NCBI RefSeq assembly: GCF_964019515.1
Contig: NZ_OZ026452.1
Location: forward strand, 1,426,001 to 1,490,000
DNA: 64,000 nucleotides
Origin: Serratia symbiotica (Periphyllus acericola)
Lineage (GTDB): Bacteria; Pseudomonadota; Gammaproteobacteria; Enterobacterales; Enterobacteriaceae
Direction of reading: 5' to 3'
The notes beneath the pieces are model-generated. The model was not told where the DNA came from, ran no database searches, and saw nothing but the letters and a program-made list of their open reading frames with translations. The position numbers and the translations under genes were made by a program. The number at the start of each line of letters is the position of its first letter. Position 1 is the stretch's first letter. Of the stretch, positions 55,591-64,000 are shown one piece after another.

Positions 55591-56524
55591 GGCATTGTTG
55601 AATAAATCGAACATTTGGCCGGCACGAGGATCAGATCACTCTCCTTCTGTCAACATAGCGACATTCCGTGGCCCAGCAAAAGTTCAACATCACCAACTGG
55701 AAGGCTTACAACAACGCCCTTATCACTCGGGGTTTACTCACTTTCTCGGTGGATGAAACGGCACTTCACGCCTGGTACTGCGAGGCAAAACCTTCTCTGC
55801 GTGGTCGCCCACCACATTATTCCGATATGGCAATCACCAGCGTATTGATGCTGAAACGGATTTTCGGCCTGACACTTCGCGCCCTACAGGGCTTTGTCGA
55901 CTCCATTGTCACACTGATCAAAGTGCCGTTGAACTGCCCGGACGACACCTGCATCAGTAAGCGGGCAAAGTCCGGCCATGTCCCGTTTAAAACCCCAACG
56001 CCGGGTGAAATTGCGCACCTCGTTATCGACTCTACCGGGATCAACGTGTTGGGTGAAGGGGAGTGGATGGTAAAAAAACACGGTCAGGAAAAACGGCGGA
56101 TCTGGCGAAAACTGCATTTGGCCGTAGATACAGAAACACATGAGGTCATCTGTGCTGACCTTTCCTTGAGCAATGTCACCGATACCGAAGCCTTCCCAGG
56201 TCTCATCCGCCAGAGGTACCGTAAAATCAAAGTCGCCTTCAAGCGGTGGCGAACCAGCGCGTTACCAGAGACAACACACGGTGGAAAAGTATCACAGGCT
56301 ACCACCGACGTTCGATAGCGGCAACAGCGAGGCACAGAGTAAAATAGCTATTTGGTGGTCACCTGTCGCTGCGAGATTATGATGGGCAAGTTGCAGAGGC
56401 GCTGGCCATGATCTGTGCATTAAACAAGATGCCGCTCGCCGGTATGCCAGAAAGTATACGCGTTGCCTGAAAGCTGCCCATTCAGGGGACTCTTTATTCC
56501 AAATCCGATTTATTCAACAAAGCC
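55591..56524 (+). mobile_element. IS903-type insertion sequence, copy I (internally deleted)
   Basis: The element is 934 bp with left end GGCATTGTTGAATAAATC and a canonical right end. It has the same internal deletion of about 121 bp as copy E, with an identical junction. The flanking nonamers TGGTGACGC and ACCGCAAAG differ. Left flank is the cysB region and right flank is fieF, which are far apart in E. coli. Confidence 0.88.
55668..56470 (+). pseudogene. IS903-type transposase, copy I, defective
   Basis: From GTG 55668 the frame encodes 216 residues including HLVIDSTGINV (Asp121). It then passes through the deletion junction as KVAFKRWRTSALPETTHG and stops out of frame. Asp193 is lost. The Glu259 codon downstream reads Ala, and the C-terminal codons are present up to 56470. 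Confidence 0.85.
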
Positions 56525-56526
56525 AC

Positions 56527-57084
56527 CGCAAAGGTTGCAAGATCCCGGTGCCGGCATCGCGGTGACGGGGATAACGCTGATCCTGGTCACATTTCAGCGC
56601 TGGATCGTTAGAAACACCCGCAGTCCGGCAATGCGTGCAGATATGCTGCATTATCAGTCATATGTCATGATGAATGGGGCTATTTTGACCGCACTTAGAC
56701 CCAGTTGATACGGTTTTCATCGGGCGGATGCCTTGTTTGCTTTGGATATCGGTGTCTACAGCGCCTTGTACATTAGGCTATAAGGCGATGCAATCGCTGT
56801 TGGATCGGACGCTGCCGGATAAGGAATATCAGGCCATTATTGGCGTGGCCTTTTCCTGGCCGGGAGTGAAAAGTGTGTACGATTTGCGCCCCCGTCAATC
56901 CGGCCATACGCGCTTGATTCCACTGCATCGGGAGATAGCGGATTCTCTGCCGTTACGGCAGGCACATATTCTGGCGGAACAGGTCGAGCAGGGGTTACTG
57001 CATCGTTTCCCAGGGGCGAATATCATCATCCACCCAGACCACAGTTCCGTGGTGCCAACAAGAAGTCAGGGGCATCAGGCGTAG
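56527..57084 (+). pseudogene. fieF: FieF (YiiP) cation-diffusion facilitator, 3' remnant
   Basis: The plus strand retains the C-terminal two-thirds of FieF, a zinc/iron efflux antiporter. It reads [41 protein letters not shown], a [23 protein letters not shown], a stop and frame change near 56780, then [35 protein letters not shown] and [11 protein letters not shown]. In FieF the transport site includes HYQSDV; here the Asp is Tyr (HYQSYV). The first 110 or so residues are replaced by IS copy I. It precedes pfkA, as in E. coli. Confidence 0.88.
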
Positions 57085-57295
57085 TAATCAGATCAAAGCA
57101 CCAAACCCCATGTCAGATTAGCTCAACATGCCATACCTTTTTTTACCGTTATATGGCGTGACTTGAATCAATTCAGTTGGACGTTTTTGATATAGTATCC
57201 CACCTAAAAGCGGGTTTTCTATTAGTCTGAGAGGTGCCAAGGGATGGGCGAAAACACAATTCTTAAAAAATTGCATCTACAGTTCAGAGGTAGTC

Positions 57296-58258
57296 ATGAT
57301 CGAAAAAATCGGTGTACTGACAAGTGGCGGTGATGCGCCAGGTATGAACGCGGCGATCCGTGGTGTGGTGCGTGTGGCACTTTCGGAAGGTTTGGAAGTT
57401 TTTGGTATTTATGATGGCTACCTCGGCTTGTACGAAGATCGCATGGAGAAATTGGATCGTTACAGCGTGTCCGACATGATCAACTGTGGTGGTACCTTCC
57501 TTGGTTCTGCTCGTTTTCCGCAATTCGAAGATGGACGTGTTCGCGCCAAGGCGATTGAAAATCTGAAAAAACACGGCATTGATGCGCTGGTGGTGATCGG
57601 CGGCGATGGTTCTTACATGGGTGCCAAACGCTTGACGGAAGAAGGCTTCCCTTGCATCGGCCTGCCTGGCACCATCGATAACGATGTAGCCGGTACGGAC
57701 TACACCATTGGTTACTTCACCGCATTGGAAACCGTGGTGGAAGCGATTGACCGCCTGCGTGATACGTCCTCTTCGCATCAGCGTATCTCCATCGTCGAAG
57801 TCATGGGCCGCCACTGTGGCGACTTGACGCTAGCGGCGGCGATTGCGGGCGGCTGTGAGTTCATCGTGCTACCAGAAATTGAGTTCAATCGCGAAGATCT
57901 GGTAAATGAAATCAGGGCCGGGATTAGCAAGGGCAAAAAACATGCCATCGTAGCAATCACCGAGCACATCTGTGATATCAATGAACTAGCACGCCATATT
58001 GAGCAGGAAACGCAGCGTGAGACCCGCGCGACCGTGCTGGGCCACATTCAGCGCGGCGGAACCCCTGTCGCTTATGACCGTATCCTGGCATCCCGCATGG
58101 GCGCATACGCAATTGAACTGCTGTTGCAGGGTTACGGTGGCCGCTGCGTCGGCATCCTAAATGAAAAGATGGTGCACCACAATATCATTGATGCAATCGA
58201 GAACATGAAACGTCCGTTCAAAGGCGATTGGCTAGAAACGGCGAAAAAGCTGTACTGA
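57296..58258 (+). CDS. pfkA: PfkA, 6-phosphofructokinase I
   Basis: PfkA phosphorylates fructose 6-phosphate in glycolysis. The 320-residue frame is intact and equals the E. coli length. ATP-binding motifs are [16 protein letters not shown] near residue 8 and [16 protein letters not shown] near residue 100. The catalytic [15 protein letters not shown] has Asp127-type residue in TIDND, and [13 protein letters not shown] and [13 protein letters not shown] complete the substrate site. It begins at ATG 57296 after GAGGT. It is the only intact gene between IS copies I and J. Confidence 0.96.
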   Translation: MIEKIGVLTSGGDAPGMNAAIRGVVRVALSEGLEVFGIYDGYLGLYEDRMEKLDRYSVSDMINCGGTFLGSARFPQFEDGRVRAKAIENLKKHGIDALVVIGGDGSYMGAKRLTEEGFPCIGLPGTIDNDVAGTDYTIGYFTALETVVEAIDRLRDTSSSHQRISIVEVMGRHCGDLTLAAAIAGGCEFIVLPEIEFNREDLVNEIRAGISKGKKHAIVAITEHICDINELARHIEQETQRETRATVLGHIQRGGTPVAYDRILASRMGAYAIELLLQGYGGRCVGILNEKMVHHNIIDAIENMKRPFKGDWLETAKKLY

Positions 58259-58352
58259 TACGCTATTTTTTCTGATGTCAAAAAACCTACCGCTTGCGGA
58301 TAATGTCGGTAAATAACGCAGGAATCAGGCTTTCAGTCCTATTTTCCTTTGC

Positions 58353-58379
58353 ACCGCATTATTCGTAAGCGGGGTTTTT
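58353..58379 (+). terminator. Possible terminator downstream of pfkA
   Basis: CCGC...GCGG hairpin followed by GGTTTTTAT, about 95 bp after the pfkA stop. Confidence 0.4.
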
Positions 58380-58467
58380 ATACTCGTCTGCGCTATCTTC
58401 CTAAATCGTCTATATTCAATATTTTTTATTCTTTAATTGCCAGTAAAGTTTCTTGCAGGCTCTCGGG

Positions 58468-59506
58468 GGCTTTGTTGAATAAACCGGATTTGGAATAAAG
58501 AGTCCTGTGAATGGGCATCTTTCAGGCAAGGCGTATACTTTCTGGCATACCGGCGAGCGTCATCTTGTTTAATGCACAGATCATGGCCAGCGCCTCTGCA
58601 ACTTGCCCATCATAATCTCGCAGCGACAGGTGACCACCAAATAGCTATTTTACTCTGTACCTCGCTGTTGCCGCTATCGAACGTCGGTGGTAGCTTGTGA
58701 TACTTTTCCACCGTGTGTTCTCTCCGGTAAGGCGCTGGTTCGCCACCGCTTAATTTCGCTCTGCATAGTCTGCCGACCAATAACGGGCTCCGCTGCTGGG
58801 CGGTATTAACGCCTTAACTCATCATGACTCACTCGCGTATCCTAAGCCCGATCCGCCGAGGCGACTTTGATTTTACGGTACCTCTGGCGGATGAGACCTG
58901 GGAAGGCTTCAGTATCGGTGACATTGCTCAAGGAAAGGTCAGCACAGATGACCTCATGTGTTTCTGTATCTACAGAAAAATGCAGTTTTCGCCAGATACG
59001 CCGTTTTTCCTGACCGTGTTTTTTTACCTTCCACTCGCCTTCACCCAACACGTTGAGCCCGTTAGAGTCGATAACGAGGTGCGCAATTTCACCCGGCGTT
59101 GGGGTTTTAAACGGGACATGGCCGGACTTCGCCCGCTTACTGATGCAGGTGTCGTCCGGGCAGTTCAACGGCACTTTAATCAGTGTGACAATGGAGTCGA
59201 CGAAGCCCTGGAGGGCGCGAAGTGTCAGGCCGAAAATCCGTTTCAGCATCAATACGCTGGTGATTGCCATATCGGAATAATGTGGTGGGCGACCACGCAG
59301 AGAAGGTTTTGCCTCGCAGTACCAGGCGTGAAGTGCCGTTTCATCCACCGAGAAAGTGAGTAAACCCCGAGTGATAAGGGCGTTGTTGTAAGCCTTCCAG
59401 TTGGTGATGTTGAACTTTTGCTGGGCCACGGAATGTCGCTATGTTGACAGAAGGAGAGTGATCGGATCCTCGTCCCGGCCAAATGTTCGATTTATTCAAT
59501 AACGCC
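58468..59506 (-). mobile_element. IS903-type insertion sequence, copy J (near full length)
   Basis: The element is 1039 bp. The right end, at the low coordinate, reads GGCTTTGTTGAATAAACC and the left end the complement of GGCGTTATTGAATAAATC. A 16-bp deletion lies just after the shared stop. The flanking nonamers GCTCTCGGG and GCTCATACC agree only in the first four bases. The 208 bp between this IS and dctA are probably the dctA leader. Confidence 0.88.
58522..59429 (-). pseudogene. IS903-type transposase, copy J, defective
   Basis: From GTG 59429 a 195-residue frame carries HLVIDSNGLNV (Asp121) and SADRA (Asp193), then the shared TAG at 58842-58844. After a 16-bp deletion the rest of the frame follows, with Ala at the Glu259 position (SIAATARYRVK) and the normal C-terminus. 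Confidence 0.86.
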
Positions 59507-59714
59507 GCTCATACCAGGAAAATAAAAAATGTCGCAATCTCCAATTTTTCTTCCAGCTTGACGCGTTTCAGTTCTTAAATTCATGCCGTTCCTGATGTCA
59601 CGCTGCAACAAATTATTTCCATGCTGTTAATTGAGTGTTATTTTTTGTGCCTGCGATTAACAGGGGGATCAATGGATTGCCGCCTGGTTCGCCTTTCCTC
59701 TAAAGGATATTTTT

Positions 59715-60311
59715 ATGAAAATAACCATCTGTAAGAGCCTCTATTTTCAAGTAATAACAGCAATTACGTTGGGTATCTTGCTGGGTCATTTCTATCCCGA
59801 CATCGGCACTCAAATGAAACCACTGGGCGATGGATTCGTTAAGTTGATCAAGATGATTATTGCTCCAGTGATCTTCTGCACATTGGTGAGCGGCATCACG
59901 GGCATGGAAAGCATGAAAGCTATGGGGCGTACCGGTGCTATCGCACTGATCTACTTTGAGGTTGTCAGCACTGTCGCGCTGATTATCGGTTTAGTGATCG
60001 TCAATCTGATGCAGCCTGGGATTGGCATGAACGTTGATGCCAGCACATTGGACACTAAAGCGGTGGTAATCTATGCTGAGCAAGCGAAACAGCAAGGCAT
60101 CATTGCGTTCCTACTGGACATTATTCCCGGCAGTATGATTGGCGCGTTCGCTAGCGGCAACATTCTACAGGTGCTGTTGTTTGCTGTGTTGTTCGGTTTT
60201 TTGCTGCATAATCTGGGTGAAAAGGATCAGTTGATCTTCAATGTGATCGACAGTTTTTCACAGGTCATGTTTGGCATCATCAACATGATTATGCGGCTAG
60301 CTCCGCTGGGG
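59715..60311 (+). pseudogene. dctA: DctA, C4-dicarboxylate transporter, N-terminal half fused by deletion to yhjJ
   Basis: The frame from ATG 59715 ([20 protein letters not shown]) follows DctA closely through [37 protein letters not shown] and [16 protein letters not shown], about residue 200 of 428. It then enters yhjJ sequence out of frame and stops at 60359. The two re-entrant hairpins and the substrate/Na+ sites of this family lie in the lost half. In E. coli dctA and yhjJ are adjacent and co-oriented, so one deletion joined them. Loss of succinate/fumarate/malate uptake is implied unless another carrier exists. Confidence 0.9.
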
Positions 60312-61530
60312 GCGTCAGTACGCCGCAGCGGCCGAATGACCGCATCGAATTGCGGCTGAGGATTAATACCGTTTCTCTGGCGGAGTCTGCTCAACAGATC
60401 GGCTTCGCCCATTTATTGTCGCGCCTGTCTCTGGGGCACAGCGGAAGTCTTTCCACTTTGCAACTTCGTTCGCTATGGCAGCAGAGCCTCGACAATGAAA
60501 GGCCTTTACCGCTCGCCATCAGCTCTTACCGACCTGCTGAAAGATGCGTTGGTGTGGCTTTCCGATATCACTGGCAAGCTGGCTCTCAATGAGCATAGAG
60601 TACAGGCGGTGATGAGTGTCTGCATCGATCCAGTTGGCACCTTCCCGCCAAATCTGCAAGATGCCTGGTGGCGTTATCGTCTGAAAGGCTCGACATTGGC
60701 GGCACAGGATCCGGCTCAGCCGGTAAAGCTGCCAGTCAATATCGATCAACTGAAGAAATTCTATTACCAGTAGTATACCCCAGATGCTATGGCACTGTAT
60801 GTGGTCGGTAGGGTAGACAGCCGCAGTTTGGGTGAACAGATCAGCGAGGCTTTCTCACCGCTGAAAGGCAAACGCAAAATCCCAGCTATCATGCCGATGT
60901 TGGCACCGTTGCCGCCGCAACCGGTGAGCCTGACTAATAAACTGGTGAAGCAGGATACACTAGCGATGATATGGCATCCCATCTGTGGAGCGAGGAACCT
61001 GGGCTGCTACTGGCGCAGCAATCTCGCTCATGAGGCGCTGTTCTGGCATCTCTAGCATGCCATGGAAAAGAGAGTGATCACGAGAACCTGCAACTGGGCC
61101 TTGATTGCCGGGTACAATATCAGCGTGCTCAATGCGCCATCCATCTGGATACACCGAATAACCACCTGAACAGTAGAGTGGGTTTTATCGCCCGCGAGTT
61201 TGTTAACGTGCGCAATAATAGATTGCCGGAGGAAGCGTGCACTAACCTGCTGATGCAGAAAAAGGATCAAAGGATCAACTGAGCAAACTGTTTGCCGCCT
61301 ATGCACACACCGATACCGATGTACTGCTGAGCCAGCATCTAGGTTCTCAGCAAAGAGGTGTGGTGGATATCGCTCTGGAGCAGTATCAGAGGTTGCGTCA
61401 AGCGTTCCTGTTCGGCTTGACGTTTGAGGTGCTGGATCGGGAGTTGAAGTTGCAGCTTTCTCAGGATGTGACCTTGGTGCTGAAGGAACCAGAAGGTGAG
61501 CCGGAAATCGGTATGAAGCAGTTGCAGTAA
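60312..61530 (+). pseudogene. yhjJ: YhjJ, M16-like putative periplasmic protein, decayed
   Basis: After the junction the frame [20 protein letters not shown] matches an internal part of YhjJ (498 residues in E. coli), so the signal peptide and about 40 more residues are gone. A deletion with frameshift near 60530 removes the segment before LLKDALVWLSDITGKL. TAG codons at 60771-60773 (before YTPDAMALYVVG) and at about 61054 (after EALFWHL) and further frame changes near 61070 and 61265 follow. The C-terminus LSKLFAAYAHTDTDVLLSQH to KQLQ ends at 61530. YhjJ resembles M16 peptidases but has no proven activity. Confidence 0.87.
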
Positions 61531-61620
61531 ACCTATAATGGAATCATATCTACAGCGTCTTGTGGTGGAGAAAGCCGTGGATCTTACCACACGGAAGCCT
61601 TGAGGGGGGCTTCGGCCACC

Positions 61621-61903
61621 TCAGCTACGGTATAGCACTTTGATGATGTGATAACCGAACAGGGTTTTGACCGGGCCATAGGGTTTGAGTAGCGGAATGC
61701 TAAAGACTGCTTTATCAAAGGCAGCGTCCATGCTGCCTTTGATAAACTCACCCAGTGAACCACCATGACGTTTTGACGGGCAGCCTGAATATTTGCGCGC
61801 CAGCGTATCGAAGCTGACGCCGCGCTTCATCTTGACTAGCAGCACATTGGCCAATTTTTCATTGTCCACCAAGTATGTGCAGGGCACATGCTATCTTTGC
61901 CAT
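61621..61903 (-). pseudogene. ppiC: PpiC, parvulin peptidyl-prolyl isomerase, single frameshift
   Basis: The ATG at 61903 begins [11 protein letters not shown]. One extra G near 61868-61872 shifts the frame, after which [40 protein letters not shown] and [12 protein letters not shown] match PpiC to its stop at 61621. PpiC is a 93-residue cytoplasmic parvulin. The body is otherwise clean, so the loss looks recent, or this could be a sequencing error. In E. coli it lies near rep, as here. Confidence 0.85.
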
Positions 61904-61937
61904 GGTAATGCTTTTATCAATGCGGAAATTGCGCTGA

Positions 61938-62222
61938 TTATACCCTATGAATTTCAAATTGCAGCTAGGCGGCAAATTCGTGAGTCTCCAGGCGATGACC
62001 CAAGTAAGTCACTGGGGTGGCAATATTGCCGGGACAAATCGGTAGGGAACCCATTTGAATGCCGCAAAGTGGTGTCCCGAAGGGGAAATCACAAGGATTT
62101 GATTTCTTTTAGATTTGAACGTGGTTTGCCGCAGCCTCCTAAGGGAGGTGATCCATCGATGGGCCACGTCACTGAGTGCAGCCACCCATGCTACAGCTTG
62201 AAAGACGACGGGTATATACCCG
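61938..62222. repeat. ERIC repeat split by about 140 bp of unknown sequence
   Basis: The left part (TATACCCTATGAATTTCAAA, then AAGTAAGTCACTGGGGTG near 62004) and the right part (GAGTGCAGCCACCC... GCTTGAAAGACGACGGGTATA, ending 62215) are the two halves of an ERIC element. Between about 62020 and 62165 lies unrelated sequence without a protein frame. Confidence 0.55.
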
Positions 62223-62288
62223 TTAAATCTCATCGGCGCTTTCTGCTACAATCCCCTGCCACCTTATCAAGTCGAGCAATAAAGCGCT

Positions 62289-64000
62289 ATGCGATTAAAC
62301 CTCAGCCAATAACAAGCTGTCGAATTCGTTACTGGGTCTTTCCTGGTGCTAGCCGGTGCCGGTTCGGGAAAGACGCGCGTCATTACCAACAAGATTGCTC
62401 ACCTGATCCATCACTGCGGCTATCAAGCTCGGCAGATCACTGCCGTGACTTTTACCAATAAGGCTGCGCGCGAGATGAAAGAGCGCGTGGTGCAAACCAT
62501 GGGGCGCAAAGAGGCGCGCGGACTAATGATTTCCACCTTCCATACTTTGGGGCTGGAGATCATCCAGTGGGAATACGCCGCGTTGGAAATGAAGCCCCAT
62601 TTTTCGTTGTTTGATGATAAGGATCAGCTCGCACTGCTGAAAGATCTGACTGAAAAGTGGCTGGAAAACGAACAAACATTGGTGGCGCAGCTTATTTCCA
62701 CAATTTCCCATTGGAAAAACGATCTGGTCGATCCCACACAAGCGATGGCGCTGGCGCACTCTGAACGCGACAAGCTGTTCGCTCATTTCTACGGCCTGTA
62801 TCTTGCCCATATGCGGGCCTGCAATGTGCTGGATTTCGATGATCTGATCCTGTTGCCAACCTTGCTGCTGCGGTGCAACGAAGAGGTGTGCGAGCGCTGG
62901 CATAAGCGCATTCGCTACCTGCTGGTGGACGAATATCAAGATACCAACACTAGCCAGTATGAACTAGTGAAACTGCTGGTGGGCAACCGTGCGCGCTTTA
63001 CTGTGGTAGGTGATGATGACCAGTCGATCTACTCTTTGTGCGGCGCGCGGCCGCATAATCTGGCGTTGCTGAAGGAAAATTTTCCGTCGCTGCGGGTGAT
63101 CAAGCTGGAACAGAACTACCGTTCCAGCGAGCGTATTTTGAAAGCAGCCAACATTCTGATCGCGAATAATCCGCACGTTTTTGAAAAACGGCTGTTTTCC
63201 ACGCTGGGTTATGGTGAAGAACTGACAGTCATTACCGCGACTAACGAAGACCATGAGGCTGAGCGGGTGGTGGGGGAACTGATCGCTCACCATTTTGTGA
63301 AAAAAACCGGCTACGGTGATTACGTGATCCTCTATCGTGGCAACCACCAGTCTCGTCTGTTCGAAAAGATGCTGATGCAGAATCGCATCAGATTTCCGGC
63401 AGTACCTCGTTCTTCTCGCGGCCAGAGATCAAGGATCTTCTCGCCTATCTACGAGTGTTGACCAACCCGGATGATGACAGCGCTTTCTTGCGTATCGTCA
63501 ATACGCCTAAGCGCGAGATTGGCCCGGCGACGCTACAAAAATTGGGTGAGTTGGCCAATCAGCGTAACAAAAGCTTGTTCCGCGCTAGCTTCGATCTGGG
63601 CCTCTAGCCAGCATCTGAGCGGCCGTGGGCTGGAGTCATTGCAGCTCTTTACCCACTGGCTGGGCGGCATTGCTAAGCTTGCCGAGTGTGATCCGGTTAA
63701 GGCGGTGCGCGATTTGATCCACGGTGTTGATTACGAAAGTTTGCTGTCTGAAACCTCCCCTAGCCCTAAAGCCGCTGAAATGCGTATGAAAAACGTTAAT
63801 ACGCTGTTTGGCTAGATGACAGAAATGTTGGCAGGTAGCGAGTTGGAAGAACCGATGACGCTGAGCCAGGTGGTCGCCCGTTTCACCTTGCGCGATATGA
63901 TTGAACGAGGCGAAAGCGAAGAACAACAAGACCAGGTGCAACTGATGACATTGCACGCCTCAAAGGGCCTGGAGTTCCCCTATGTTTTCCTGGTAGGAAT
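62289..64000 (+). pseudogene. rep: Rep, superfamily 1 DNA helicase, decayed (continues past the window)
   Basis: The start MRLNLSQ is followed by TAA at codon 8 (a Gln codon in E. coli Rep). The Walker A motif [29 protein letters not shown] (Ia), [13 protein letters not shown] (II), [11 protein letters not shown] (III) and LEQNYRSS (IV) follow in one frame. A deletion with frameshift near 63390 precedes [20 protein letters not shown]. Another frameshift lies near 63600, and a TAG at 63813-63815 replaces Trp before [10 protein letters not shown]. Motif V begins at [17 protein letters not shown] at the window end. Rep is the 3'-5' accessory replicative helicase that clears protein blocks ahead of forks. 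Four lesions make it non-functional. Confidence 0.93.

Noticed and set aside
58468..59515. Target-site duplication candidate around IS copy J (GCTC on both sides)
   Set aside because: Only the first four of nine bases agree, which is not enough for an IS903 duplication.
62138..62160. Segment resembling the 16S 3' end complement (GGAGGTGATCC)
   Set aside because: Only 11 bases match, with no further rRNA similarity on either side. Treated as coincidence.

Overview
The window looks like a chromosome segment of a gammaproteobacterium close to Serratia (Enterobacterales) undergoing heavy genome decay, most like an insect symbiont such as Serratia symbiotica. That assignment is inferred from protein resemblance and from E. 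coli/Serratia gene order; no database was searched. Intact housekeeping genes sit between broken neighbours (nonsense, frameshift, internal deletion) and about ten copies or fragments of one IS903-type (IS5 family) insertion sequence.

Layout. 1-1092: decayed IS200/IS605 element, ERIC repeat and a solo IS903 end. 1250-4210: dsbA intact, then srkA, yihD, mobA and mobB all broken, in E. coli rrnA-flank order. 4211-5355: IS903 copy A joined to a metA stump. 5734-11266: one rRNA operon on the minus strand (16S, tRNA-Glu, 23S, 5S) with P1/P2 promoters, boxA sites and terminator. 11302-18606: hemG, trkH, yigZ', pepQ', IS copy B in place of fadBA, fre, ubiD. 18607-20325: graveyard of a MITE-like repeat, IS3-like and IS1-like scraps, a solo IS903 end and a broken fic gene. 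20366-23355: glyQS. 23606-24945: IS copy C plus IS256 and repeat remnants. 25021-33870: ycaR-kdsB, elyC', cmoM and a completely decayed mukFEB operon. 33949-38017: IS copy D, tusE, tRNA-Ser, a truncated group II intron behind a terminator hairpin, an IS256 remnant and IS copy E. 38311-45055: an MFS transporter and an intact sapABCDF operon. 45078-47904: IS copy F and rnb. 48154-50695: IS fragment G, yciH', pyrF' and IS copy H. 50834-55288: lapBA intact, pgpB' broken, ribA and cysB intact. 55591-59506: IS copy I, fieF', pfkA, IS copy J. 59715-64000: dctA'-yhjJ' deletion fusion, ppiC', a split ERIC repeat and rep', which runs off the end.

Functional picture. Retained: translation (glyQS, rrn, two tRNAs, tusE and cmoM for wobble-uridine modification), RNA decay (rnb), LPS/envelope control (kdsB, lapAB), quinone/haem/flavin metabolism (ubiD, hemG, fre, ribA), glycolysis (pfkA), K+ uptake (trkH), peptide import (sap), cysteine regulation (cysB) and disulfide formation (dsbA). 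Lost here: MukBEF condensin, Rep helicase, MetA, PyrF, molybdopterin-guanine nucleotide synthesis (mobAB), PepQ, DctA and FieF.

The strongest unusual signal is the IS903 family. Most copies share the same amber codon just after the second catalytic Asp, and most with that region carry Ala in place of the third catalytic residue (E259). Two distant copies share an identical internal deletion. Dead copies therefore seem to have multiplied by trans-mobilisation or recombination. IS copies also sit at nearly every break in enterobacterial gene order, and none has a clean 9-bp target duplication.
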